Shown here piece after piece: positions 59,301 to 64,000 of a stretch of 64,000 bases of DNA. Position numbers and translations under genes: made by a program. Source of the stretch: Gymnogyps californianus. Its lineage: Eukaryota; Chordata; Aves; Accipitriformes; Cathartidae. Within the stretch, counting starts at the first letter, position 1. Each line of letters opens with the position of its first letter. The stretch lies in the NCBI RefSeq assembly GCF_018139145.2, contig NC_059487.1, forward strand, positions 7,275,792-7,339,791. Direction: 5' to 3'. Below the pieces are notes generated by a model. It did not search any database. It saw only the letters and a list, made by a program, of their open reading frames with translations, and was not told the DNA's origin.

Positions 59301-61364
59301 AGATTGTACAGGTTGTAGTAGACCGTGCGAATGCATACAAAACTAAAAATTCATCTAAAAAAGCTGACAGAAACTGAAAAATAAAAATCAAAGTAGAATA
59401 TATCCTGTTAGAAAATCTCAAAGAATTTGTGAAGATTTGATTTTCAGAGAGTAAGTGCTTAGCAGTTGCTTTGGAGGACAGAATCAGTAATGTTTTTTTC
59501 TAGTTTTCCACTAGCACATAATTAACATTAACTATGTCAAGTAGATAGGGCTAAAAAATAATCTGATTATATTGTTCATTGCTGGCAAATTAAGTTTCCA
59601 GCAACAAAAATGGCAGGAAAGAAAGAGAAGCAGTCTTGTGTTTCAGCTTCTGTTTGTTCATTTGAACTCCAGTGTTAGCATCAACAAGTGCTGTTGCTCT
59701 GCACACTATCATCTATTACCATAGCTGTGTATTATGCAAGAATATGAAGATTATAAAAACATTTATATTTTCATAAGACTTTTTTATTTATTTATTACCA
59801 AACTCGGTAAGAAAAACTAAACCAAATGAAAACCTAAACATTTTCAAGTATTGCATACACAAAACAGAGCTGAGGCTATTGGAACATAAAGTTCCCTGGT
59901 GGCTCCTTGGTACAATGGGGAACAGTGCCCTATGATACCACTTGCCTGACATTATTTCACATGAGATATATTTCCATCATAACATTTTTGGTACACGGCT
60001 GTAAAGATTAGCGCTCTCATTCTTCATAGATCAGAAAGGAAATAAAAGACAAGTAATTCTGTACATCAGTTGCCCCTTCCCCTTAGCAGCTGGTGATAGA
60101 AAAGGAAACGGTAGAAGCCTGTTAAGTTTTATCTTTCAACACAAAGTACATTCAATTAAAAATGGCAAATAGGGGAGGGGAAGGGGGAAATCACACAGAC
60201 ATCAACCTTTTAAAGGAAAAATTGACTGTGAACATATTGCTAATGAAATACAAATATGGAAGCAGGATTTGTGCTCAGTAAGACAAAGCGAACCAAATCC
60301 CTGTTAAGCAAATACACCTTACAAATTAGTATCACTCCAGAGTCAGTCAACTTCATAAGTTATACACTACTTAAACTACAGCAGTTTATGGACAAATTTA
60401 TTTATCATCATACTTCAGAGACAATTCAGGCCATTTTTAGGAATTCACAAAAGCTGGTTCCTTTGGAAAGATAACACTTTTGGCTGAAATAAACACACAC
60501 CTGACTGCAAACAGGTAACTTTGAGCTGTAACGTGTGCTAGATGAGGAAAAAAAATGATACCGCATTTGACAATGATTCAAGCATTTTAGTAAGTTTGGC
60601 CAGGGTATAACGTCCTTGCAAGGATATTAGGAAACATATGCGCCTATAACAATGCACGGAGATATAAATTTAATGTCTAAATTCTCCACTCATTCAGAAT
60701 TATCATAAGATATACCAAGATATTATAAATTCTCCATCATATTATGGCTGTGAAACAAGTTCCTTAAACTAACATAAAAAGATGGGTCTAGCTGGAGGGA
60801 ACTGGATTCTTATCTCATTTATGCTTGTGTAACTCCACTGGAGTCAGTTCTTTACCAGGGGAATAGATGACAATCAGACTCAGCACACAATAATTAAAGT
60901 ACAAAGCACAGAAATAGTTATCATGCAGCATTTAAATCCTTTTTCACACCTTCAGCTCATAGTACCTAATACAGTCTCAGGACATTTTGTTTGCTTCCAT
61001 TGCTGCTAACAATGTTTTCAGTAACATGACCCTAGCAGAATGGAAGATAATGAAAAGTCCAAACACGATGCCTGTTGGGTTGTAGCTAATGTTACACGTA
61101 GCAGCTTTCAAGTATGAAAAGAATTCTTTAGCTAGACTGAAACCATAAAGTGCAGCTTTCGTGCAGTCATGTCCAAATGTTAAAAAAATACAAATAAATC
61201 AATAGGACCTACCCTGGAGTAGTCATATCCATGCTTCTCCTTCACTCCATTTCTACAGAGTGTGTAATTGTAAAATCGAGAGTTTTTAAGTAATCCAACC
61301 CATTCTTTCCAACCAGGAGGCACATAGGAGCCATTGTATTCATTAAGGTACTTTCCAAAGAAAG
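17322..61364 (-). CDS. SULF2: SULF2 extracellular heparan sulfate 6-O-endosulfatase, 18 exons, 5' end missing
   Basis: This secreted or cell-surface enzyme removes 6-O-sulfates from heparan sulfate and so tunes Wnt, FGF, BMP and VEGF signalling. Exons in order: 61364-61213, 57700-57531, 53069-52919, 51030-50855, 47142-47014, 46043-45987, 45319-45190, 35053-34846, 28513-28270, 26420-26324, 24527-24433, 21827-21768, 21330-21161, 20654-20512, 20291-20168, 18803-18773, 18486-18430, 17352-17322. All junctions agree in phase and give 740 codons. Visible are the catalytic-domain A-D-H-G-Y-H-I-G-Q metal-site motif, the basic hydrophilic domain, a furin-type R-N-R-S-I-R-S site, the Cys-rich C-terminal domain and the G-Q-L-W-E-G-W-E-G end. 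Signal peptide and CxPSR lie beyond 64000. The Q-F-Q-R-R cassette and the NCOA3 neighbour favour SULF2 over SULF1. Confidence 0.96.
17353..18429 (-). other. SULF2 intron, no recognised element
   Basis: About 1.1 kb between donor GTGAGT and acceptor AAAG. No repeat or RNA gene recognised. Confidence 0.8.
18430..18486 (-). CDS. SULF2: SULF2 57-nt cassette exon, [11 protein letters not shown]
   Basis: Acceptor TTAG|G, donor CT|GTGAGT, 57 nt, phase 2 to 2. It encodes [18 protein letters not shown]. Its length is a multiple of three and both ends share a phase, so it can be skipped without a frameshift; SULF1 lacks an equivalent, which supports the SULF2 call. Confidence 0.93.
18773..18803 (-). 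CDS. SULF2: SULF2 31-nt microexon, [10 protein letters not shown]
   Basis: Acceptor CATCTAG|GA, donor AG|GTAAAG, 31 nt, phase 1 to 2. It completes Gly and encodes L-K-D-G-S-Y-E-Q-Y plus two bases of Arg. One Gly fewer than the double-Gly human motif. Skipping it alone shifts the frame and meets TGA within the next exon. Confidence 0.92.
19583..19620. repeat. short CCTTA tandem bounded by direct repeats
   Basis: Three CCTTA units lie between two copies of CCACAAGGCT at 19583-19592 and 19611-19620. This looks like a small local duplication just upstream of the CR1 copy. Confidence 0.7.
19668..19866 (+). mobile_element. CR1 LINE, truncated 3' end
   Basis: Shows the CR1 3'-terminal signature in order: GGTTGCCCAGAGAGGTTG, a TCCATCCTTGGAGG block, GACTGGATAAAGCCCTGAG, TTGAGCAG, TTGGACTAGATGAACTCCAG and CCCTTCCAAC. 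The 5' end is truncated, as usual for CR1, and divergence is moderate. CR1 is the dominant LINE of birds and other reptiles. It sits in a SULF2 intron in antisense orientation. Confidence 0.9.
20168..20291 (-). CDS. SULF2: SULF2 exon, [11 protein letters not shown] segment
   Basis: Acceptor TTATTGCAG, donor CTG G|GTAAGT, 124 nt, phase 0 to phase 1. It encodes [24 protein letters not shown] and [10 protein letters not shown] of the C-terminal glucosamine-6-sulfatase-like domain. Its phase-1 donor matters for the alternative C-terminus. Confidence 0.96.
20512..20654 (-). CDS. SULF2: SULF2 exon, [13 protein letters not shown] segment
   Basis: Acceptor TTTGCAG, donor CAG|GTACCT, 143 nt, phase 1 to 0. 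It encodes [26 protein letters not shown] and [12 protein letters not shown], with several Cys and N-glycosylation sequons, near-identical to vertebrate SULF2. Confidence 0.97.
20655..21160 (-). other. SULF2 intron, no recognised element
   Basis: Short intron with a CT-rich stretch at about 20753-20770. Nothing else recognised. Confidence 0.8.
21161..21330 (-). CDS. SULF2: SULF2 exon, basic region and T-C-F-T-H-D-N
   Basis: Acceptor GTGTGCAG, donor ACA C|GTAAGG, 170 nt, phase 2 to 1. It encodes [13 protein letters not shown], the very basic [12 protein letters not shown] at the end of the hydrophilic domain, then [15 protein letters not shown]. Basic clusters in this domain help hold the enzyme on heparan sulfate. 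Confidence 0.97.
21331..21767 (-). other. SULF2 intron, no recognised element
   Basis: Short intron with an A run near 21507-21518. Nothing else recognised. Confidence 0.8.
21768..21827 (-). CDS. SULF2: SULF2 60-nt exon, [13 protein letters not shown]
   Basis: Acceptor TTTTCCAG, donor AA|GTAAGT, 60 nt, phase 2 to 2. It encodes [19 protein letters not shown], a basic part of the hydrophilic domain. It is symmetric and could be skipped in frame. Confidence 0.94.
21828..24432 (-). other. SULF2 intron, 2.6 kb
   Basis: Contains an old reptile/bird repeat remnant near 22886-22960. A 117-codon sense open frame at 22243-22596 has no splice context or recognised motif. The rest is AT-rich unique sequence. 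Confidence 0.75.
22886..22960. repeat. relic of ancient amniote repeat (TTGATTTCAGTGGG core)
   Basis: The order TTCATTGATTTCAGTGGG, AATAATGCTATGCAC, AAGTGCTTCC, TTGGGCCTG resembles an old dispersed element common in turtle, crocodile and bird introns. The family name is not certain. Confidence 0.45.
24433..24527 (-). CDS. SULF2: SULF2 exon, coiled-coil-like [11 protein letters not shown]
   Basis: Acceptor TTTTTTTAG, donor AG|GTATTT, 95 nt, phase 0 to 2. It encodes [15 protein letters not shown], then [13 protein letters not shown], a heptad-like helix followed by a CxC motif in the hydrophilic domain. Confidence 0.96.
24528..26323 (-). other. SULF2 intron, no recognised element
   Basis: 1.8 kb without a recognised repeat or RNA gene. 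Several 60-90 codon frames lack protein features. Confidence 0.75.
26324..26420 (-). CDS. SULF2: SULF2 exon, [11 protein letters not shown] segment
   Basis: Acceptor GTGCCAAG, donor GAG|GTCAGT, 97 nt, phase 2 to 0. It encodes [13 protein letters not shown] and [12 protein letters not shown], conserved in both SULF1 and SULF2. Confidence 0.97.
26421..28269 (-). other. SULF2 intron, possible conserved noncoding patch
   Basis: No transposon recognised. An AT-rich stretch at 27480-27620 is dense in ATTA/TAAT and CCAAT-like words and could be regulatory; this is only a guess from composition. Confidence 0.6.
28270..28513 (-). CDS. SULF2: SULF2 exon with furin-type cleavage site
   Basis: Acceptor CATGCAG, donor AG|GTGAGT, 244 nt, phase 1 to 2. 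It begins [15 protein letters not shown], where R-N-R-S-I-R matches the proprotein-convertase site that splits SULF2 into disulfide-linked subunits. It continues V-E-L-D-G-A-I-Y, an acidic R-E-E-E-D-K-D and Y-S-G-T-G-G-I, ending I-K-V-T-H-R. The acidic stretch is the most divergent part from human. Confidence 0.95.
28514..34845 (-). other. SULF2 intron, 6.3 kb
   Basis: Mostly unique sequence. It holds a MIR-like fragment near 33690-33790 and an AT-rich homeobox-word-rich patch at 34000-34290. Poly-T/A runs lie near 30163-30177 and 32043-32056. No RNA gene or coding-like frame. Confidence 0.7.
33690..33790 (+). mobile_element. MIR-like ancient SINE fragment
   Basis: The order CCTCCTCTGGATGTTGTGAAAATTAG, AAATG, AAGCAC, AAGTAAGTG and TATTATC follows the 3' half of the MIR consensus. 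It is degenerate, as expected for an element older than the bird-mammal split. Confidence 0.45.
34846..35053 (-). CDS. SULF2: SULF2 exon, K-W-Q-C-V-E-D segment of hydrophilic domain
   Basis: Acceptor CTTCCAG, donor AAA A|GTAAGT, 208 nt, phase 0 to 1. It encodes [36 protein letters not shown] and [10 protein letters not shown]. The middle is variable compared with mammals, the ends strongly conserved. Confidence 0.96.
36830..36950 (+). mobile_element. possible MIR-like fragment
   Basis: TCTTCATCTGTAAAGCAGGAC, CTAGATGAGG and TTATTATTATG occur in the order found in MIR 3' halves. Weak match, could be chance. Confidence 0.3.
40865..40894. repeat. perfect inverted repeat, 11-bp stem, 8-nt loop
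   Basis: AATTTTATCAG at 40865-40875 is the exact reverse complement of CTGATAAAATT at 40884-40894, separated by TTTGAGGG. No known function; AT-rich and too short for a microRNA precursor. Confidence 0.85.
40947..40998. repeat. relic of ancient amniote repeat (GGATCCTGAAAGTTGCTGAGCA)
   Basis: Order CCGGATCCTGAAAGTTGCTGAG, TGCAGCTCGCACTGG resembles the old element family that reads 'gatcctgcaagatgctgagcac' in turtles, crocodiles and birds. Family name uncertain. Confidence 0.45.
43195..43420 (-). mobile_element. degraded CR1 LINE fragment
   Basis: On the - strand, in order: GTGATAGGATGAAATTG, AAATTTAAGTTGGACATCAG, GAAAAATTGCC, TCTGGGAAGGGCTCTCAAGG and AATCTCAATCC, matching the CR1 3' UTR region. 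It is much more divergent than the copy at 19.7 kb, so an older insertion, in SULF2 sense orientation. Confidence 0.7.
45190..45319 (-). CDS. SULF2: SULF2 exon, K-L-L-H-K-R segment
   Basis: Acceptor TTTTCTAG, donor CAG|GTAGGG, 130 nt, phase 2 to 0. It encodes [25 protein letters not shown] and [15 protein letters not shown]. This starts the hydrophilic domain. Confidence 0.97.
45320..45986 (-). other. SULF2 intron, no recognised element
   Basis: Short intron; a 100-codon opposite-strand frame (45745-46047) overlaps the next exon in antisense and is a shadow. Confidence 0.75.
45987..46043 (-). CDS. SULF2: SULF2 57-nt exon, [12 protein letters not shown]
   Basis: Acceptor TCCTAG, donor GG|GTAAGG, 57 nt, phase 2 to 2. 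It encodes [18 protein letters not shown], the end of the sulfatase fold. Too short for an ORF search but unmistakable. Confidence 0.95.
46044..47013 (-). other. SULF2 intron with MIR-like fragment
   Basis: About 1 kb; contains the MIR-like segment at 46319-46403. Otherwise unremarkable. Confidence 0.75.
46319..46403 (-). mobile_element. MIR-like ancient SINE fragment, 5' half
   Basis: Read on the - strand: GCAGGTTAAGAGCCCAAACT, GGAGTCAGGAAATCCTG, TTGTGATCAAGGACAA. This follows the MIR tRNA-derived head and core in order (ttaagagc...ggagtcag...tgtgaccttgggcaa). Best MIR match in the window. Confidence 0.55.
47014..47142 (-). CDS. SULF2: SULF2 exon, [13 protein letters not shown] segment
   Basis: Acceptor TTTTTCAG, donor AG|GTAAGA, 129 nt, phase 2 to 2. 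It encodes [19 protein letters not shown] and [13 protein letters not shown], late catalytic domain, conserved in sulfatases (D-L-x-P-T-I-L). Confidence 0.97.
49918..49922. repeat. target-site duplication, left copy (TAAGC)
   Basis: Exact match to TAAGC at 50534-50538 on the other side of the LTR, marking both insertion boundaries. Confidence 0.88.
49923..50533 (-). mobile_element. avian endogenous retrovirus solo LTR, ERVL-like
   Basis: A 611-bp element with TG...CA ends inside imperfect terminal inverted repeats (TGTCGTGGTTT / AAACCAGGACA), flanked by 5-bp direct repeats TAAGC at 49918-49922 and 50534-50538. In - orientation it carries TATATAAA (50262-50269) about midway and reads like the avian LTR family starting TGTCCTGGTTTCGGCTGGGA. 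Five-base duplications suit ERVL-type elements. No internal retroviral genes or second LTR are present, so it is a recombination remnant, in the same sense as SULF2. Confidence 0.9.
50534..50538. repeat. target-site duplication, right copy (TAAGC)
   Basis: Matches the left copy at 49918-49922 exactly; an intact duplication suggests insertion is not very old. Confidence 0.88.
50855..51030 (-). CDS. SULF2: SULF2 exon, catalytic A-D-H-G-Y-H-I-G-Q motif
   Basis: Acceptor TTTTTCAG, donor TT|GTAAGT, 176 nt, phase 0 to 2. It encodes [24 protein letters not shown] and [13 protein letters not shown]. The Asp-His pair is the sulfatase calcium-binding/active-site motif and the K-x-x-x-Y-E segment lies near the substrate pocket. 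Confidence 0.98.
51031..52918 (-). other. SULF2 intron with G/T-rich tract
   Basis: 1.9 kb; a 112-base strand-asymmetric G/T tract lies at 51781-51892. Nothing else recognised. Confidence 0.8.
51781..51892. repeat. low-complexity G/T-rich tract
   Basis: The + strand is almost pure G and T (runs of T4-T14 and G2-G7), the SULF2-sense strand A and C. Open frames across it are compositional artefacts. Confidence 0.92.
52919..53069 (-). CDS. SULF2: SULF2 exon, [12 protein letters not shown] segment
   Basis: Acceptor TCCTTAG, donor ATG|GTAAGA, 151 nt, phase 2 to 0. It encodes [28 protein letters not shown] and L-M-S-V-D-D-S-M-E. The terminal Met replaces the Thr of human SULF2 at the junction. 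Confidence 0.97.
56700..56712. repeat. poly-G tract, 13 bases
   Basis: Thirteen G in a row on the + strand, followed by CCACAAAGGGGG. Intronic, likely length-variable. Confidence 0.92.
57071..57215 (+). mobile_element. possible MIR-like fragment
   Basis: TCTCCTTTCTTTCCATGTATG, AACAGGAGTAATAA resemble the MIR core 'tttcctcatctgtaaaatggg..ataata'; TTCCCCTGAAGAGATTACAG further on resembles another old-repeat tail. Weak. Confidence 0.35.
57531..57700 (-). CDS. SULF2: SULF2 exon, [13 protein letters not shown] segment
   Basis: Acceptor ATTTGCAG, donor CAT|GTAAGG, 170 nt, phase 0 to 2. It encodes [30 protein letters not shown] and L-F-P-N-A-S-Q-H, a core catalytic-domain segment. Confidence 0.97.
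58881..58916. repeat. relic of ancient amniote repeat (GGTGTAATTCCACCAGAGTTAA)
   Basis: Short piece with the 'ggtgtaactccactgaagtcaatggagttac' theme seen in turtle, crocodile and bird introns. Too short for a firm call. Confidence 0.35.
60803..60860. repeat. relic of ancient amniote repeat (GTGTAACTCCACTGGAGTCA)
   Basis: Order GGATTCTTATCTCATTTATGC, GTGTAACTCCACTGGAGTCA, CCAGGGG follows the same old dispersed element. Clearest copy in the window; family name uncertain. Confidence 0.5.
61213..61364 (-). CDS. SULF2: SULF2 exon, [13 protein letters not shown] segment
   Basis: Acceptor CCTTAG|CT, donor AGG|GTAGGT, 152 nt, phase 1 to 0. It encodes (A)[29 protein letters not shown] and [10 protein letters not shown], with N-G-S and N-Y-T sequons. 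The upstream ATG-initiated open frame reading [10 protein letters not shown] is intron, not a signal peptide: the acceptor falls inside it and the next exon must supply the first base of the Ala codon. Confidence 0.97.
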
Positions 61365-62274
61365 CTAAGGGTAGAGAAAGCAGAAGCATAGTAAGAAGGC
61401 ATAACAGAAACACTTCAAAGACACCATATTTAACCATATTCTTTCCTTTCTGTCTCTTCTGAGAGGAGCTTTGTTTTCTTCATTCCGATACATTTAAGAT
61501 AAGAGTTAAGTTCTGAGTTATAAGTTTGCCTGTGTTTCTTTATTTCAGAGCTCCATAATGCAGATGTTTTGATTTACAACGTGACTACATATGAGAGAAA
61601 CTGGACCACAATTACCGTTATATTTTCTTTAGGGCCTGATAATTCAGAGTCAGATGAACAAAACAGAGAATGCTTAAAATAGTGCCAGTTGCCACATTAT
61701 CTCATCCTACTCTGAGTCACCCAATTTAGCTACATTTTTCATTTTGGTTACACCCACTTAAGCCATCTCCACCTAAGGAACTGGCAGAAGCAGTGAAGTC
61801 ACTAATAGGAGGCTGGCTCGGGAGAAAAGATGACAAATGAGGACCATAAATATGATGAGATTTTAAACTTGCTGCATAGAAGAAATGAAGCAGCAGCCTG
61901 TTTGGCAGAATATGTGCGGAATGAGTACAAGGATTCTTACAGAATACAGGACAGGCATTTGAGCCATCTTCCCAGAAGAGCTATGTATATGCTAGCCTTG
62001 CTCTGTAAGCCACAAGTATACAGACACAAATTATTTTCCAGAAAATGCTTAAGGAAAATGAAAAGCATTAGATTTCTATGAGAAGAACACAAATTCTCTA
62101 AAGTACATTGTGTACCCAATGATGCTTTCACACTATTCCAGTAAAAAAATAAATAATTTAAAGGAACATATTTTTCAGTATTAGTTTGTATGTTATATCA
62201 TCACTATGTAATTACAGGATAAATTATACTGGAAGACACCATTCATCTAGCTAGGTTTTTCTAAAGCTTAAAGG

Positions 62275-62345
62275 TAAAATTCTGCTCTTGGGTCTGCAGA
62301 CTGCACCTCTATTTAGCATCTGCCTTTTCATGATCAGAGCTCAGA
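62275..62345. repeat. possible ancient amniote repeat relic
   Basis: AAATTCTGCTCTTGGGTCTGC and CATGATCAGAGCTCAGATC resemble the 'gattctgctctc' head of the same old element. Weak. Confidence 0.25.
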
Positions 62346-62619
62346 TCACAATTTTTGAATGGTCTGGCAATACAAGTTAGCATTACCATAGTGACTAGCA
62401 CAAAGATCTTTACACTTGTTCCACTTGTCATTACAAATATTTTTAATCCAGAGGCACATAGCGTCTGCAGCATCTCACACTGGTCATCTACCAGCGAACA
62501 TCTGTGCTTCTATAAGGACAACAGAATATCTAAGATTCTGTTCTTAGACGTAGATGAAACCACACCTCATAATCTACGGGATTTGAGCACACAATTCACA
62601 GTTCCCAGGTTCTTAAAGA

Positions 62620-62639
62620 TTTTTTTTTTTTTTTTTTTT
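62620..62639. repeat. poly-T tract, 20 bases
   Basis: Twenty T on the + strand, A on the SULF2-sense strand; no retrotransposed body or target duplication was recognised beside it. Confidence 0.9.
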
Positions 62640-62732
62640 GAGCTTGCAGCCTATACTGTCTGAAATTGCACCTTCTTGTACTTATATAAATGCAAGGAGC
62701 AATACTGTGGATAGAGTAGAACAGGTTTTCAG

Positions 62733-62789
62733 CCAGTGTAAAAAGGGTCAGCCTCACTGAAGTCAATGGATTTACATCTATTTGGTAGG
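62733..62789. repeat. relic of ancient amniote repeat (CACTGAAGTCAATGGATTTAC)
   Basis: Contains CCAGTGTAAAAAGGGTCAGC and CACTGAAGTCAATGGATTTA, the core of the old archosaur/turtle dispersed element noted elsewhere in these introns. Confidence 0.5.
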
Positions 62790-64000
62790 CTGAATATCTA
62801 TCCAAAATACAGACACAGTGAGAAACAGTGATACAAAACAGTATGTGAGAGAGCTCCATATCATTACCTGATAGTGTTTTTCTTTTCTAAAAAAATGGGA
62901 AACATTATATTAGCAACATAAGAATATAGTGGAATGGAATTAAATAAAATTACAGGGAGTAAGTACATTGTGCCCTGAATGTCCATAAAATCCAACTTAA
63001 AGTGGTTAGGTAGAATGCAAAAGCATATTTTGAACCATCCTCCTCAACAAATTTCAATGTATTCAATTAATGTGTAAGGTGAGCCAAGAGAAAGTGAATG
63101 TTTCAGATCCTTCAAAGTGTTTGAAAGAGATAAAAGTGCTGACAAAATTAAGATCTACATCACAGAAGATGAGGAGGGTACATGTATTGTGACACAATTA
63201 ATAAATTCCTTAAAATTACACTGTGCTTTCAAAATACTTTGCAAAAGCAGGTAAGATGTTATGCTATTTTACATACCTGAGCCACTTACAAAAGGGTTAA
63301 GTGACTGATAAGCATGCTGCAGAAAAGAATTTCACTGTCCTAAACTACCTCATGACATCCTCTTTAACCAAGTAAACTAGCAGCAATGAACAAAGCAAAA
63401 TCTACTCCACTGTAGATGAAAACTATCACATTACTCAGGGACTGCGATTATACAGTATATACACTTTTCCAAATGATTTTGCTTTACAAACAACTTCTAA
63501 TTTTCAAAGAATGAGAGGCAACTCACAGCAGTTATGGGTAATAAGAAAACACAGATGCACATTTTTTCTTGTCCTAGTAACAAAGAACACAGGATTGAAA
63601 CACTGACCACTGTCTACAGTAGCAGGTATGCACAAGGCAGTCCAAAGCCTTTTGTCCCCCATTCAACATGTTATATCTAAAGAGAGATATATTTGGCATT
63701 TCTGCTCACGGGAACCAATCCATTCCTAAAACTGTTGGCTGAGCCAGCTGAAGAACTCAGGAAAGAGGCATTCTGTAAAGAATTACTTCATTGTTATTCT
63801 GCAGAGGCATTAAAGGAAAGTCTGGCGGAAGTTCCTTCCAGCACCTTTTGCATACCCCCCATTGTACATTCAGGATGTCTTTATAATCTTTCATGGATGT
63901 CAATGTGCTTTAAATAATTTTCTCTGCTGTTTCCAATCTTCCATTTCACATCTTCTTTCTTTTCGCCCTCCTTCTCAGCTGTTTAAAGGCTTGTTATTAA

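Larger units (their letters stand above)
57701..61212 (-). other. SULF2 intron, 3.5 kb
   Basis: Contains old repeat relics at 58881-58916 and 60803-60860. Open frames of 124 codons (58059-58433, - strand) and 122 codons (58548-58916, + strand) show no recognised domain. Confidence 0.75.
61365..64000 (-). other. SULF2 intron running off the window
   Basis: No further upstream SULF2 exon (N-N-E-N-C-S or C-x-P-S-R region) was found to 64000. Holds ancient repeat relics at 62275-62345 and 62733-62789 and a T20 run at 62620-62639. Confidence 0.75.

Noticed and set aside
61365..61437. ATG plus hydrophobic stretch looking like a SULF2 signal peptide before F-F-G-K-Y
   Set aside because: A consensus acceptor CCTTAG lies between it and the exon, the catalytic domain would lack its first part, and human SULF2 continues upstream of this exon. 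The hydrophobic residues are translated pyrimidine-rich intron end.
1..64000. tRNA, rRNA, snoRNA, microRNA or CRISPR features
   Set aside because: None recognised by eye; small RNA hairpins cannot be excluded without folding and conservation tools.

Overview
The window is vertebrate nuclear DNA, almost certainly from a bird. Two large multi-exon genes face each other tail to tail. A CR1 retrotransposon 3' end (19668-19866), a degraded CR1 (about 43195-43420) and an avian-type solo LTR with TG...CA ends and 5-bp target duplications (49918-50538) point to Aves. Genes were identified by recognising protein motifs and checking that every exon joins its neighbour in phase with AG/GT splice sites; no database search was possible.

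Left part (1-about 14860, + strand): the 3' half of NCOA3 (SRC-3/ACTR/AIB1), a nuclear-receptor coactivator. Twelve coding exons (1-431 to 11580-11591) join into 749 codons covering two LXXLL receptor boxes, the CBP/p300-binding domain, the Q-rich segment and the C-terminus ending M-G-P-D-Q-K-Y-C. A 3' UTR of about 3.3 kb follows. The 5' half of the gene lies off the left edge.

Right part (about 16230-64000, - strand): most of SULF2, a secreted heparan-sulfate 6-O-endosulfatase. Eighteen coding exons (61364 down to 17322) join into 740 codons, from the middle of the catalytic domain through the hydrophilic domain and furin site to the C-terminus ending G-Q-L-W-E-G-W-E-G. The signal peptide and the formylglycine CxPSR motif lie off the right edge. 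SULF2 introns are long (up to 10.1 kb) and hold the LTR, CR1s, ancient MIR-like and other old amniote repeats, and low-complexity tracts.

The two 3' ends are about 1.4 kb apart. The pair NCOA3-SULF2 mirrors NCOA2-SULF1 elsewhere in vertebrate genomes, as expected of duplicated blocks.

The most interesting observation is in the SULF2 terminal exon. A second reading frame, offset from the annotated one, stays open for 84 codons past the normal stop, looks protein-like, and would be read if the two small preceding exons (31 and 57 nt) were both skipped. Its most protein-like part ends at a strong donor consensus (CTG|GTGAGT at 17161), so it may be an unrecognised alternative exon.
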